A model generated the notes under the pieces. The model had not been told where the DNA came from and ran no database searches. It was given only the letters and a program-made list of their open reading frames with translations. Shown here one piece after another: positions 9,651 to 20,523 of a stretch of DNA of 64,000 nt. The stretch covers positions 26,976,792 to 27,040,791 of the forward strand of contig OY726572.1 of assembly GCA_963383645.1 (NCBI GenBank), read 5' to 3'. This DNA comes from Muscardinus avellanarius (Eukaryota; Chordata; Mammalia; Rodentia; Gliridae). The number at the start of each line of letters is the position of its first letter. Position 1 is the first letter of the stretch. The translations under genes and the position numbers were made by a program.

Positions 9651-9745
9651 ATGTTTTGTTTTGTTTTTCTTTTTGTGGCACTGGGGATGGAACCCAGGGC
9701 ATTCTACATCCAAGCTACACCCCCAGCCTTTAAAAAAATTCTTTA

Positions 9746-10170
9746 TTATTTTTATTTTTATTTATTTATTCTTTTGGTGGTACTGGGGTTCCTGGAAACC
9801 CTTCTACCTCCGGGCTACATTCCCAGACACCCATTTTTTTTTTTGGTGGTACTGGGGTTCCCGGAAGCCCTTCTACCTTCGGGCTACACTCCCAGACCTA
9901 TTTTTACATTTTTTAATTTGGAAACAGGGTCTCCTAAGCTAGCGCGTGCGGCTGGCTTCGAACCTGCGCGATCCTCCTGTCTCTGCCTCCCAAGCGCGGG
10001 GATTACAAGCGTGCGCCACCACGCCCGGCTCCCAGACACCCATTTTTAAAAATATTTTTTTATTTGGAAACAGGGTCTCTAAGCCATCGAGGCTGGCTAC
10101 GAACCTGCGCGATCCTCCTGCCTCTGCCTCCCAAGTGCGGGGATTACAAGCGTGCATCACCACGCCTGGC
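9746..10170 (-). mobile_element. B1-dID SINE, type B, middle of the nest
   Basis: Pieces at 9746-9838 and 10031-10170. Its target-site duplication is aaaattcttta (9735-9745 and 10171-10181), within the outer SINE's linker. Confidence 0.93.
9839..10030 (-). mobile_element. B1-dID SINE, type B, innermost
   Basis: Complete copy flanked by a 17-bp duplication cccagacacccattttt (9822-9838 and 10031-10047), taken from the middle SINE's right arm. Confidence 0.95.
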
Positions 10171-10499
10171 AAAATTCTTTATTTTGAAACAGGGTCTCGC
10201 TGAGTTGCAAAGGGCCTCACTAAGTAGCTGAGACCGTTTGTGTGCCACGATCCTCCTGTCTAAGCCTCCCCAATACTGGGATTACAAGTGTGCGCCACCA
10301 TACCCGGCTGACTTTATGTTTTAACAAGGAAAAAGTGACCTGCTCATAGGTTGAAGGACATTCTGAGAGCCAGTGTGTGGGTCATACCGAGTAGTAGATT
10401 TGCAAGAATAATTTTGACTATTAGTGGCTTTCATCTTAGGAAACGATCGCCCTCCTTGTGTGCTCCTCCCCCCATATGGTTTCTTTCCACTACTTTCAA

Positions 10500-10615
10500 T
10501 TCACAGGTGCTGCAGATGAGGCTGAAACGGGCGGGCTCACTACCTTGCTCAAGGTCATGTGTCTAGTTGGTGATAGAACTCAGATCCAAGCTTCTGAGGC
10601 GCATGCTCCTCCACC
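10500..10615 (-). mobile_element. MIR SINE relic
   Basis: 'gatgaggctgaaacgggc', 'ccttgctcaaggtcatgtg' and 'gatagaactcagatcc' follow the reverse-complemented MIR core in order. Confidence 0.65.
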
Positions 10616-11439
10616 TTACTGGGACGCTGCAGCCTCTCAGATCAGTGCCGCCAGGGGTGGAGGAGAAGCTGCAGGAACCTCAGACTGAGTGAGGAAAAAA
10701 GGCGACGTCGCGGGCGGGGTGGTAGAACTTTCTTGGTGCAGTGTTTTGGAAAGGGGAGGCAGAGCGAGGAAGCAGCGGGCAGCCAGACTGCAGCTCAATA
10801 AAGGAAACACTATTTTGTGTGTGTGAAAGAGCTGTTCCAAGATGATGTGGGCCATTTGAGAGTTGAGAACCTTATTGGAGGTACTCATCTTAGGCAGAGA
10901 GACCAGTGGGGCATCCGAATCCTTCAAGGAGGACCTGTGTATCCTGAGAGCCTGTGACATAAGTTTTGGCCACAGATGGGCTAGTTTGTTTGCATCTGTC
11001 CTCATGGACTTCCTTGAGCTTTATGGTAAGCTGATGAAATGGACACGGCTTTTAAAAAAAGCTTCATTGCGATCTAGTTCACACAGCACACAATTTACCC
11101 AAAGTGTACAGTTCATTTTTATGTATTTAAATCACTAGAACATTTGAAAAATAGGCTTTGGCTATGGCTAGCATTATCGAAGATGAATATTTAAATGTAC
11201 TTAGTAACTTGGCTAGGAAATTATTAAAGAACTGGCTTCATATTGGGTCATTTTTAGTACTTAAATATACAGAAATATGGAGGCCTGTGCGGGGTCTTCT
11301 CTAGCCTCAGGTTCTTAATCACATCTAGGATGATGTTTATCTTGAAGACTTGATCATACAACCACAGTGTATGTGGTAGTGCACGAGGCTCAGCATGGTG
11401 GGACCAGCAGAAGCCCTGGAATGAAGGATGGTGACTCTT

Positions 11440-11780
11440 TTTCAGGAGGGGTTGGTTATCTCTGCCTACAAGAGAAACCACCCTGATACTTAGTGGTTCA
11501 AGCCATTTATTTGCTCCTGATTTTGCAGCTCGGACAGGATATGGGCTTGTCTCTGTCCCATGTGACATCAGCTGGGACGACTTGAAGGAGAGTTGAGGAT
11601 TTACTTCCAAGGCAGTGTACTCACCTGGCTGGCAAAATGGAGCTGGGCTGGGGGCTCAGTTCTCGTCCAGGTGGGTGGTTGAGCTTCTTCACAACATGGC
11701 GGCTAGTTTCCAAGAAGAACTGAATGTTGCTGCCTGTCCTTAATGCCCGGGGCTCCCAGGTCTGCAGGGGAACTTCTGCA
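11440..11780 (-). mobile_element. Old LTR relic (MLT-like)
   Basis: 'ccatttatttgctcctgatt', 'ccatgtgacatcagctggga' and 'cacaacatggcggctagttt' appear in the order of a mammalian-wide LTR repeat, reversed. Exact subfamily not determined. Confidence 0.55.
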
Positions 11781-12202
11781 TTTCATTGGTTGGAACAATC
11801 CCCTGCCCAGCTCAGATTCACGACTGAGGGATCTCCTTATTTTCTTTCTCTGAACTATACTTTTCAGTATTGATTAGGGAAACTTGACCAGTTGTACTTT
11901 GTAAGAAAAGGGAGACGAGTAGAAACACTGTTAAAACAAATAATTTATTTATGGCTTATTATGAATAATAAAAAGAATTATTTAGATTAAATCTTAAAAA
12001 CTTTTATTACCATTTATTTTCTCGGAAAACATAAAAACATGAAGAATTTGGGGATAGTAACATCCAGTTGTCAGCATCATCCTTTAACAAGTTTGGCCTA
12101 ATGTTTTAGAAGTAAATAGTTATTTTGAGTTGGCAATTTGCAACAGAAAGATGACATTTGTTAATTATTGTTCTTATTAATGATTTTGTATTTTTATTTT
12201 TA

Positions 12203-12372
12203 AGTTTTGGGTGGTAGGGATTGAATCTCTGAGGTATACACCCAGCCCTTTTATTTTTTATTTTGAAATAGAGGCTCATTAAGTTGCTGAGGTTGACCTT
12301 GAACTTTGGATTGATCCTCCTGTCTCAGCCTCCCAAGTACTGGGATTATAGATGTATGCCACCATGCCTCAC
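12203..12372 (-). mobile_element. B1-dID SINE, old
   Basis: Right arm 'gtagggattgaatctctgag', then left arm 'cctcccaagtactgggatta'. Diverged, no clear duplication. Confidence 0.85.
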
Positions 12373-12426
12373 TTCTTAATAATGATTTAAAGTTTTATTT
12401 GTATCCTCATTATACATTGTTTACTT

Positions 12427-12633
12427 TTTTTTTTGCGCATCTGGGGATGGAACCCAGGAGCATTTGACCTCCAAGCTACATCCCCTGTCCTATTTTTTAT
12501 TCTTTATTTTGAAACAGGGTCTCACTAGATTGCAGAGGGCCTCACTAAGTAGCTGGGGCTGTCCACGAACCGCAATCCTCCGGTCTCAGCCTCCCGAATG
12601 CTGGGATTACAAGCGTGCACCACCACGCCCGGG
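12427..12633 (-). mobile_element. B1-dID SINE, type A
   Basis: Complete copy with poly(T). Target-site duplication cattgtttactt (about 12415-12426 and 12634-12645). Confidence 0.93.
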
Positions 12634-12749
12634 TCATTGTTTACTTCTGACATGATTAGAGATCATAGATAGGATCTTAGAGAATCATTTAATTAAAAAA
12701 TTTAAATGCATATGGAAAGGTAGGCCCAATGTAAGGAAAAAAGAAACAG

Positions 12750-12832
12750 TTTTTTATTTGTTGCTGGGAATTAAACCCAGGGCCCTACGCATGTTAACCA
12801 CAAGCTCTGTTACTGAGCTATGCTCCAAGAAC
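12750..12832 (-). mobile_element. ID-like (tRNA-derived) SINE fragment
   Basis: 'gctgggaattaaacccaggg' and 'ttactgagctatgctcc' are reverse-complement ID/tRNA A- and B-box regions, without a B1 arm. Confidence 0.7.
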
Positions 12833-12849
12833 TCAAAGGAATATTTTAT

Positions 12850-13067
12850 TTACTTATTTACTTACTTAAATAGGTACTGGGGATCGAACTCAGGAGAATT
12901 CTATTTCTGAGCTATACCCCCAGCCCTACTTTATTCTTTATTTTGAAACAGGGTCTCACTAAGTTGTGGAGGGCCTCACAAGTTGCTGAGGTTGGCTGCA
13001 AACCTGCAATCCTTCTGTTTCAGCTCCCAAGTACTGGGATTCCAAGTGTGTACCACCACACCCAGCC
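12850..13067 (-). mobile_element. B1-dID SINE, type A
   Basis: TTTA/TTAC-rich tail, right arm 'tactggggatcgaactcagg', left arm ending 'ccaccacacccagcc'. Confidence 0.88.
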
Positions 13068-13077
13068 TTATTTGATT

Positions 13078-13235
13078 ATTTTAATATTCTTTAATTGGTG
13101 CATTATAGCCTGATGTTATAGTGGAATTCACAGTGATAGGGACACACATGCACACGGCACTTGGTTGGCTTTCCCCTGGCTCCCTCCCAACTTCTTCCCC
13201 TTCCCCATACATGATATTGAGACTGGCATTGATAA
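13078..13235 (-). mobile_element. L1 3'UTR fragment (5'-truncated)
   Basis: 'taattggtgcattatagcct' then C/T-rich 'ccctcccaacttcttcccct', as in the L1 3' ends at 5207 and 16498. Confidence 0.75.
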
Positions 13236-13447
13236 TTACACGTATGTACATAACATCAGTGGAAGGGTTTCTCAAAAAAGAATGCACAATATTTGCTAGG
13301 ATAGTTTCTCCATTCAGAAATGATAGAATCTATTTACATTTTTAAACTAAAGTTATTGTTTTGAAAACAGAGCTTTGCTTGTTTCTTCCAGCAGCTCCCT
13401 AAGGGGCCCTTGAAGTTAACAGTCATATTTCAACTTAATTTCTGTTT

Positions 13448-13528
13448 TTCTTTTTCTTTTGTGGTATTGGGGATCAAACCCAGGACCTCACACGTGTGAG
13501 CTCTACCACTGAGCTATATCCCAGCCCT
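13448..13528 (-). mobile_element. ID-like SINE fragment
   Basis: 'tattggggatcaaacccagg' and 'ctaccactgagctatatccc' with a T-rich tail: a solitary ID-type right arm. Confidence 0.75.
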
Positions 13529-13760
13529 CAACTTAATTTCTGAAAATGACTGTATCACATTTTCATGGTAAGAGAGCTGGTAGCCAGAGGACTAATTGTT
13601 TGCAAATGCTTGGTCTGCTGTGTAGCTGCCTTCCCTTTAGAGGAGTGGTCTGTGGTCACAGCAAGGCTTCAGCTACTGCACCCTCTCTGGAGTGTAAGAG
13701 GCTAAAGATCGTAGTCTTGTAGCCTGGGCCATGCCCACAGCCTTCCCAGCACTTGTGTTG

Positions 13761-14057
13761 CACAGTGATGCTCAGGCTTCTACAGTGATGCTCAGAGATC
13801 TGTGGGGGATGCTTAGGACTCTACAGGGATGCTCAGGTTTCTACTCCGGAGTTCAGGCTTCTACAGTGATGCTCAGGACTCTGCAGCGGTGCTTGGGGCT
13901 CTATAGCAATGCCTGGGGCTCTGCAGGGATGTGCAGGGCTCTATAGCAATGCCTGGGGCTCTGCAGGGATGCGCGGGGCTCTATAGCAATGCCTGGGGCT
14001 CTGCAGCGATGCGCAGGGCTCTATAGCCATGATCAGGCTTCTCCAGTGATGCTCAGC
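13761..14057. repeat. 20-bp minisatellite (about 14-15 copies)
   Basis: Units such as atgctcaggcttctacagtg and atgcctggggctctgcaggg repeat at 20-bp spacing with substitutions. The second half has a higher-order 40-bp alternation (ctctatagcaatgcctgggg / ctctgcagggatgcgcaggg). The open frame across it is a by-product. Confidence 0.92.
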
Positions 14058-14559
14058 CATTAGTGACAGCTGGAAGCATTTTTATTTTATCAAGGAAAAG
14101 CCTTGGCATGGCTTGGATTGTATTTCTTCCAGAGCTCTCCGTCCTTAGTCATGTAATACTATTAATTGACATTAAAGAGGCTGTCAAAATAAATCCAGTG
14201 GTTATTTTAAAAGGCTTTGTCTTGTTTAGCTATTATTCTTTATTCAGTTATAAAAACTAGCCTAGGAATATGAATCTTGGGTATGAGAACAATCATGTGG
14301 AATTTTATTTTAGCTTAGTGATGTCTGTCATTTTGTTGCTGTCACAACTTGACTCCGAATGATTAAGCATGGGAAAGAAAGATAAAAGAAGGTGGCTTAT
14401 TATATTCGATTCATTTAGGAGGCTGTTTTAGTTAGTGTAAAATTCCATGGGTAGAAATAAAATTCTACCCCAGATATAAATGTGACTGGCTTCTCTAAAA
14501 CTTCCTTGGAGGCTATTTTTATGTTTGTGTGGGATGATTGGGTTTATGAGGTAATAGTA

Positions 14560-14700
14560 GTTGCATCTGCCTGGTGTTACTCTGAACCAGGAACCGCCTA
14601 AGAGCTTTGCATATAATCTACATACAAGTCCTCTTTTAAACCACTCCTATTATAAAGATGAGAAAACTGAGTCACAGAATTGTACCAGTATTGGGAAGAG
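14560..14700 (-). mobile_element. MIR SINE relic
   Basis: 'cctattataaagatgagaaa' and 'actgagtcacagaattg' match reverse MIR. Diverged. Confidence 0.6.
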
Positions 14701-15111
14701 GTTTCAAAAATATATTAATGTACCAGTATTGGGGAAAGATTTCCAATTTTAAAAATTATATCTTTGGTAGTAAAGAAATTCAGGGTCTTAAGGGAAAAGG
14801 GCCTTTTTACATTTCTAAAGAGAGGCAAAGTTCCTCAGAAAAAAGGGCCTTTTAACATTTCTAAATCCCAGGTCCTGGATAAGCAACTTAACACTTCTTG
14901 GGAGTGTAACAAAAGGTATGGGTGTCTGTGCCTGAAACAGAGCTGCCCCTCCCTGCCTCAGAGGAGGTGGATCTGGCTGGGTTGGAGATGAGCAGGAGAC
15001 CTGGGCAGGAGATAGGGCAGCACATCTTCATATCAAAGGACCTGCCCAGATCCGGTCGGGCTGCCTATGAGAATGCTCCACATGTTGTATCTTTGGTGAA
15101 TTCGTTCGAAC

Positions 15112-15120
15112 ACCCCCCCC

Positions 15121-15158
<38 letters not shown>
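15112..15158. repeat. C-run plus (CA)n microsatellite
   Basis: A run of C followed by about 18 CA units. Confidence 0.95.
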
Positions 15159-15161
<3 letters not shown>

Positions 15162-15369
15162 CATTTCTGAATGGCAGGGGGCTTTAACTGTCTTCTGTAT
15201 TTCTATCTTTTTAATAAACTTCTTTAAATCTTCAGCAAGAGTCCGGGCTAATGTGTATTTATCCTTAGCTCAGGACAAGAACCCGTGCTTTTTCTGTTTT
15301 TCTGGTTTTTTTTTTGGGGGGGGGGTTCGGGTTCTAACAAAGATCCCTGGGGACAGTCTCCCCAAACCG

Positions 15370-15490
15370 TAACAAGAATGATGATAGAAACATACCCAAG
15401 GCCACACAGCTAATTGGTGCCTGAGCTGGAACTTGGATTTTGCTTTCTGGCTTCTGTAGACTGGCTTTTAACTACTGTATGATACTTCCT
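15370..15490 (-). mobile_element. MIR SINE relic
   Basis: 'cccaaggccacacagctaat' followed by 'gagctggaacttggattt': reverse MIR core. Confidence 0.7.
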
Positions 15491-15596
15491 AATCAAAAGT
15501 AAGCTACATTTTCTGTCTTTGTCTTTTCCCCCCTATATCTTAAACCATGTTGCAGATACTTGATTCTCAAGCTGGTGGTATTAAATGCTTTTCTCT

Positions 15597-15797
15597 TTTT
15601 TTTCTTTTTCTTTTTGTGAACTGGGAATTGAACCCAGGGGCATTTTACCTCTGAGCTTCACCTCCAGCCCTGTTTTATTTATTATTTTGAAACAGTGAGC
15701 TCCTCACTAAGTTGCTGAGGCTAGTTTCAAACCTGCAATCCTTCTGTCTCAGTCTCTAAAATACTGGGATAGCAGTCATGTGCCACCACACCCAGTA
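15597..15797 (-). mobile_element. B1-dID SINE
   Basis: T-rich tail, right arm 'ctgggaattgaacccagggg', left arm ending 'gccaccacacccag'. Confidence 0.9.
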
Positions 15798-16497
15798 TAA
15801 AAAGCTTATTTTTTACTGATCCAGTTCTCAAAAAAGCTTTTCTTGTTTAGCAGCTTTGCTTGATGAAAATAAAAGAAGCTAGCTTTTCAGACAGATTGAA
15901 CATGTTGATAAGAGTGCTAGACATATTAATCAATCATAGTATATTAAGAATGTTTCAAAGTAAAAACAGTATATACGTTCCAATATAGTGCAGTTATCAT
16001 AAAGCCTAATGTATGGTACTCTGTCTCACATAGTTTATATTGTAGAAATTACAGCCCTTAAAATTTTAAGTATGTTTAAACTAGCTTTTCAAGTGAGTTA
16101 ACACTTCTTTTAAAAAAAGTCTTGTTGATTTTTGCTGTACTATAAAAATAAGAGGTCATTTTAGAAAATATGGAAAGTATAATTTAGTATAAACAAAAAG
16201 TTAATAATTTGCATAATTCTATCATTAATAGGTTAAAAAAATCATGTTAGCATTTAAGTATATTTTTCCTCCTGCCTTTATTCATGCATTCATTTTGTCA
16301 AAAATTATTATTTCATGGAAGGCTTTGGAGCACAGGAGAGATGTTATCTGGCTTTGGTTTTTATAGGATTTCTCTGGCTGCATGGTGAGAATAGACTGTG
16401 GTGGCCAGGAGAAACATTTAAGAGGAGATGGTGAGAAAGTCAGATTTAAGATGTATTTATTTATTTATTTTATTTTTTATTTTATTTTTTTAATTGG

Positions 16498-16660
16498 TGC
16501 ATTATAATCATATATCACATTGGAATACAAGACTTGAGAGGATATACAAGCACACATCATCCAATTAGCCTTCATCCAGCCCCCATCCCATTCCCTCGCC
16601 CTCCCTCGATCCCATGCTTGTTTGGTGATTAACATTGACACATTTGTTTATGTACCTCCT
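16498..16660 (-). mobile_element. L1-type 3'UTR at the 3' end of the composite
   Basis: 'taattggtgcattataatca' followed by 'cagcccccatcccattccct' and 'cgatcccatgcttgtttggt' parallels the L1 3'UTR at 5207-5345 ('ctcccatgcttggcttagtg'). Confidence 0.85.
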
Positions 16661-16889
16661 GTGTTTTAAAGAGGCTCCATCCTCCCCTATTCCATACCCT
16701 CTGATTGGTCACCTTAGTTGCTTCACTATAGGGCCCTTTCTATAGCTCGACTCTTCCTGTTGGCCCTTTCCTCCTAGTTTTTGCTGATGAGGGGAAGCAT
16801 CTGATTTTTATTTTCTGCGATATTTCTCTGTGCATGCCGTGTTGCAAGTACTGATCCCACTCTTGACAGCCCCAGTAGTGGCTTGGCTA

Positions 16890-17995
16890 CCCGGTGGACT
16901 GATCCAGACCTCGCTGGCTCAAGCAGCGGCCTTGCCTCATGGGAGGCCCCGATTCTGGTCTCGCTGGCCCTGACACCAGCCTAACCCCTCAGCTGGCTCC
17001 GATCCCGGCCTCGGAGGCCCCAGTAGCAGCCTTGCCTCACGGCAGGCTCCGATGCCGGCCATTGGCCCTGGTACCGGCCTAACCCCTCGGCAGGCTCCGA
17101 TCCCGGACTTGGAGGCCCCAGCACTGGCCTTGCCTCACGGCAGGCTCCGATGACGGCCTTGCTGGCCCCAGCACCGGTCTAACCCCTCGGCAGGCTCCGA
17201 TCCCAGCCTCAGAGGCCCCAGCACCGGCCTTGCCTCACGGCAGACTCTGATGCCGGCCATTGGCCATGGCACCGGCCTAACCCCTCGGCAGGCTCTTATC
17301 CCGGCTTTGGAGGCCCCAGCACCGGCCTTGCCTCACGGCAGGCTCCGATGCTAGCCTCTGGCCCTGGCATTGGCCTAACCTCTTGGCAGGCTCCGATCCC
17401 AGCCTCGGAGGCCCCAATAGTGGCCTTGCCTCACGGCAGGCTCCGATGCCAGCCATTGGCCCCGGCACCGGCCCAACCCCTCGGCAGGCTCTTATCCTGG
17501 CCTCAGAGGCCCCAGCACCGGCCTAGCCTCATGGCAGACTCCGATGCCGGCCTCACTGGCTCCAGCATCAGCCTAACCCCTCAGCAGGCTCCAATCTCGG
17601 CCTCGGAGGCCCCAGTAGTGGCCTTGCCTCACAGCAGGATCCGATGTTGGCCATTGGCCCTGGCACTGGCCTAACCCCTTGGCAGGCTCTGGTCACTGTC
17701 TCGAAGGCCCCAGCACCGGCCTTGCCTCATGGCAGGCTCCGATCCCGGCCTTTCTGGCCCCAGCACCAGCCTAACTCCTCGGCAGGCTCTGATCCTGGCC
17801 TCGAAGGCCCCAGCACCGGCCTTACCTCATGGCAGGCTCCGATCCCAGCCTCACTGGCCGCAGCACCGGCCTAACCCCTCAGCATGCTCCGATCCCGGCC
17901 TCGGAGGCTCCAGCACCGGCCTTGCCTCACGGCAGGCTCCAATCCCAGCTTTGCTGTGTCCGTCGCTGGCCTCACCCCTCGGCAGGCTCCAATCC
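16890..17995. repeat. VNTR of 49-bp subunits in dimers of about 98 bp (about 11 dimers)
   Basis: Two alternating subunits, one carrying 'ccggcctaacccctcggcag' and one 'ccagcaccggccttgcctca', each followed by ggctccgat. About 22 subunits, GC-rich. Long frames across it are repeat artefacts. Confidence 0.93.
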
Positions 17996-17999
17996 GAGT

Positions 18000-18540
18000 A
18001 CCCTCTTCGCCCAACCAATTGTCCCACGTTCTCGAGGGTGTGTGGTGGTAGCATTCTGCCTCTGGGGTTATTATTTCAAAGGTTCCAGGTGTAATGCATC
18101 AGATCTCTGCCTCCCCTGAGTACTGGCCACTGCCATTGCCACTGCCTCCACCATTTCAAATCTTTCCCAAGCTCTTTTTCCACTCTGAGTATTGTCCAGT
18201 GTTCCTAAGCATGTGTGATGGTAGCATTCAACATTTGGTGTAATTTCTCCAAAAAAATAAGGTTGGTAGGATCCGATTTCTGCTTCTCCTGAATACAAGT
18301 CTCCATCGCCATCACGGAGACTGCTTTCAATACCACCTTTCTCCTTGGTCTCCGCTAAACTCTCTCCTTACAGGTGATGTCCAAGATTCTTAACAATATA
18401 GAGAAACAACAGTCCTCCTTCATGGGGAATTTTTCCATAAGTTCCAGTTCATTTGGATAAGTTTTGTCTGCATCTCCAGTATCCTGGTATCCGCCACGGC
18501 CTTCTTAACCCCTCTCCAATATTTTTCTTTTTTCTTTTTC
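18000..18540. repeat. Degenerate repeats of about 175 bp (three copies)
   Basis: Related blocks start near 18033, 18206 and 18388. Landmarks in each: attgtccca/attgtccag/gatgtccaa, then gtggtagcatt/gatggtagcatt, then cagatctctgcctcccctga/ccgatttctgcttctcctga/gtctgcatctcc. Confidence 0.7.
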
Positions 18541-18609
18541 TTTTCCTTTTTTTTTTCTCAATAAGAGAAGACAGTATGTGTGTTTTGAGGAGGTAGTGGG
18601 ATCAGGCAC

Positions 18610-19061
18610 TCAGTAGCACTGTGACCCGGCCCGGTTTCCCCATGAGTCCAGTGTGCTCTGTACTACTCCACCTGGGGCCCAGAGTCCTGCGACCTGGACC
18701 CCGTGGCTGTTCCGGGGTCTGGCATGCCCCGCCCGACCCCTGCCTGGGACCCAGGGTCTTACTAGGCCCGGTTTCTCCAGGGGTCTGGCGTGCTACGTGC
18801 AGTCCGGCCTGGGGCCCAGAGTCCCGCAACCTGGGCCCCGGCTGGCGTGCCCCGCGCGACCCCTGCCTGGGACCCAGGGTCTTACTGGGCCCTGTTTCTC
18901 CAGGGGTCTAGCGTGCTACACGTGGTCCGGCCCGGGACCCAGAGTCCCGTGACTTGGGGCCCGGCTGGCGTGCCCCGTGTGACCCCTGCCCGGGACCCAG
19001 GGTACTGGGCCAGGTTTCTCCAGGGGTCTGGCGTGCTACGCACGGTCCGGCCCGGGGCCGG
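18610..19061. repeat. GC-rich tandem repeat, units of about 120-135 bp (about 3.3 copies)
   Basis: Each unit runs 'gcccagagtcc...', 'gacccctgcctgggacccag' and 'tttctccaggggtctggcgt', then gctac and ccggcc. It forms the 5' end of the composite in minus orientation, where L1-like elements carry promoter monomers. Confidence 0.9.
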
Positions 19062-19152
19062 AGATGTATTTAAAGTGGAGCCAATGGAATTTGGAGATAG
19101 GTTGGAGATGGGTAGGAAAAAAGAGAAGAGTCATGCATGTCAATAGGTTGGT

Positions 19153-19597
19153 ATTATGTGTTGAAATATAGCCCCTCTTCATATGTTGAAGTTATAACCC
19201 CCAGAACCTCAGAATGTGTCTGTCTTTGGAAATAGGGTTGTTTCAGGAGTAATTAGTTAAGATGAGGTCGTACTAGAGAGTGTGTGTGTGTGTTTGATCC
19301 AGTATGACTAATGTGCTTGTGAAAATGGGGTTTGTAGACCAAGGTATAGGAAGGGAGAGCACTAGAAGACAAGAGTAATGCCACCTTCAGGCCTGGCTTC
19401 CAGAACCTGGGAAGGAGGGGGTGGAGCAGTTTTCTCTCAGCACTCAGGAAGAGCCAGCAAGACCTGGATTTCAGACTCATGGCCATTAGAAACCAAAGCA
19501 TCAGTGGTTCCTTCTGAACTGTGAGACAATCAATTTCTGTGTGTAAGCTGCACATTGTGTGACTTTGGTACGCAGCCCCAGCAGACTAATACACTTG
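19153..19597 (+). mobile_element. MaLR LTR (MLT1-type)
   Basis: 'cttcatatgttgaagttata', 'cccccagaacctcagaatgt', 'gtctttggaaatagggttg' and near the end 'gcagactaatacac', in the order of a plus-strand MLT1-type LTR. A small (TG)n lies at 19279-19294. Confidence 0.8.
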
Positions 19598-20109
19598 ATG
19601 GGTGGAGGTGCCATGCTAGGAAGGAGGGGTATCAGAGTTTGGGGTGTGGAGAGAGGATAAAAGGTTTGCTGAGTTTGAGAAGCCTGTTAGAGATCTACAC
19701 AAAGGTGTGGATGAGACAATTGGACCTGGAAATCTGGATTTTAGATAAGAGGACAAGGTTAGATGTCTAAATTTGGGTACCATTTTGATGGAAATCAAAG
19801 CTATGGGACTAAATGAGAACACCAGGAAAGGTGTTCACAGAGCCAGCAAACCCTGGGAAATTTCAACATTGAAAGGTAAGAGAGAGAAGAGCCAGAAGAG
19901 ACTGCAAAGTGCTGGTGACATGAAGAAAGATTGCAGGGTATGACATCTCGGTAGCCGAGAGAAGGAGATGGTCCACGGTGGCCAGCACTGCTGACCGTCA
20001 TGAACTGCATTGGCTATGGCAGCTTGAAGGTCACTGACAGTTCCCACAAGGTCAGATTGAGTGGAAAGGTGGAGGTAAAAGGCTGATTGGAGTGAGTTTA
20101 AGAGAAAGT

Positions 20110-20470
20110 GGAAACTTTTATTTTTTTAACTTGGTATTATAAGCATCATTCCATGTCATTGAAAGTCTTTTTAAACACACTGATTTTTAATGACTGCTAC
20201 ATTCCATGATTTTTATCCATTCCCTATTTGTTTTGTGGGTGTTATCTTTCTAATTTTTATTTCTACATTGATTATAATATTGCAGTGAACATATTTGAAC
20301 ATAAATTTTCCTACATTAGGGATGATGAAACACAACAGGATGTTTGTTTTTAGGGCTGAATCCTAAAAGATAGCCAGTTGTTTTATAGAAGTCTCTACCA
20401 GTGTGCACCCCCCTTCACAGTGTAGGAGTGGGATAATTTCACTGCGCATTTCTCTTCCACATGATACTGA
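20110..20470 (-). mobile_element. Old L1 3' region relic
   Basis: 'gactgctacattccatgatt', 'attgcagtgaacatatttga' and 'accagtgtgcacccccctt' resemble reverse-complemented old L1 (L1M) 3' sequence. Confidence 0.55.
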
Positions 20471-20523
20471 GGTAACCAGAACACACAGAACATAGTTAAG
20501 TTACAGTGGTGATGGTAGATGTT

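Larger units (their letters stand above)
9661..10309 (-). mobile_element. B1-dID SINE, type A, outermost of a three-level nest
   Basis: Right arm at 9661-9745 and left arm at 10171-10309 (ending ccaccatacccggctg). The middle is occupied by two nested type B SINEs. Confidence 0.92.
16460..19061 (-). mobile_element. SVA-like composite non-autonomous retrotransposon (unrecognised family)
   Basis: Flanked by agatgtattta (16449-16459 and 19062-19072) and ending, in minus orientation, in an A-rich tail (16460-16498). Minus-strand order: GC-rich tandem units (19061 to about 18610), degenerate units of about 175 bp (about 18540-18000), a VNTR of 49-bp subunits (about 17995-16890), a single-copy segment (about 16890-16660), an L1-type 3'UTR with G-rich tract (about 16660-16498), and the tail. 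No ORF looks coding. Base composition and CpG density are far above the flanks. I infer L1 machinery inserted it. I do not recognise the family; the layout recalls primate SVA without sequence relationship. Confidence 0.8.

Noticed and set aside
9567..10049. 160-codon open frame
   Set aside because: Runs from the purine tract through nested SINEs; the protein is SINE translation (repeated VVLGF...LLPPGYTPR pattern).
10690..10720. Small CpG cluster with a GC box as a promoter
   Set aside because: Only about 30 bp, no other core promoter element or transcript evidence.
16890..17995. CRISPR-like regular repeats
   Set aside because: Repeats are contiguous 49-bp subunits without unique spacers, in a mammalian genome.
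17348..18119. Overlapping open frames in the GC-rich VNTR
   Set aside because: Open in several frames because the repeat lacks stops; composition simply mirrors the 49-bp unit.
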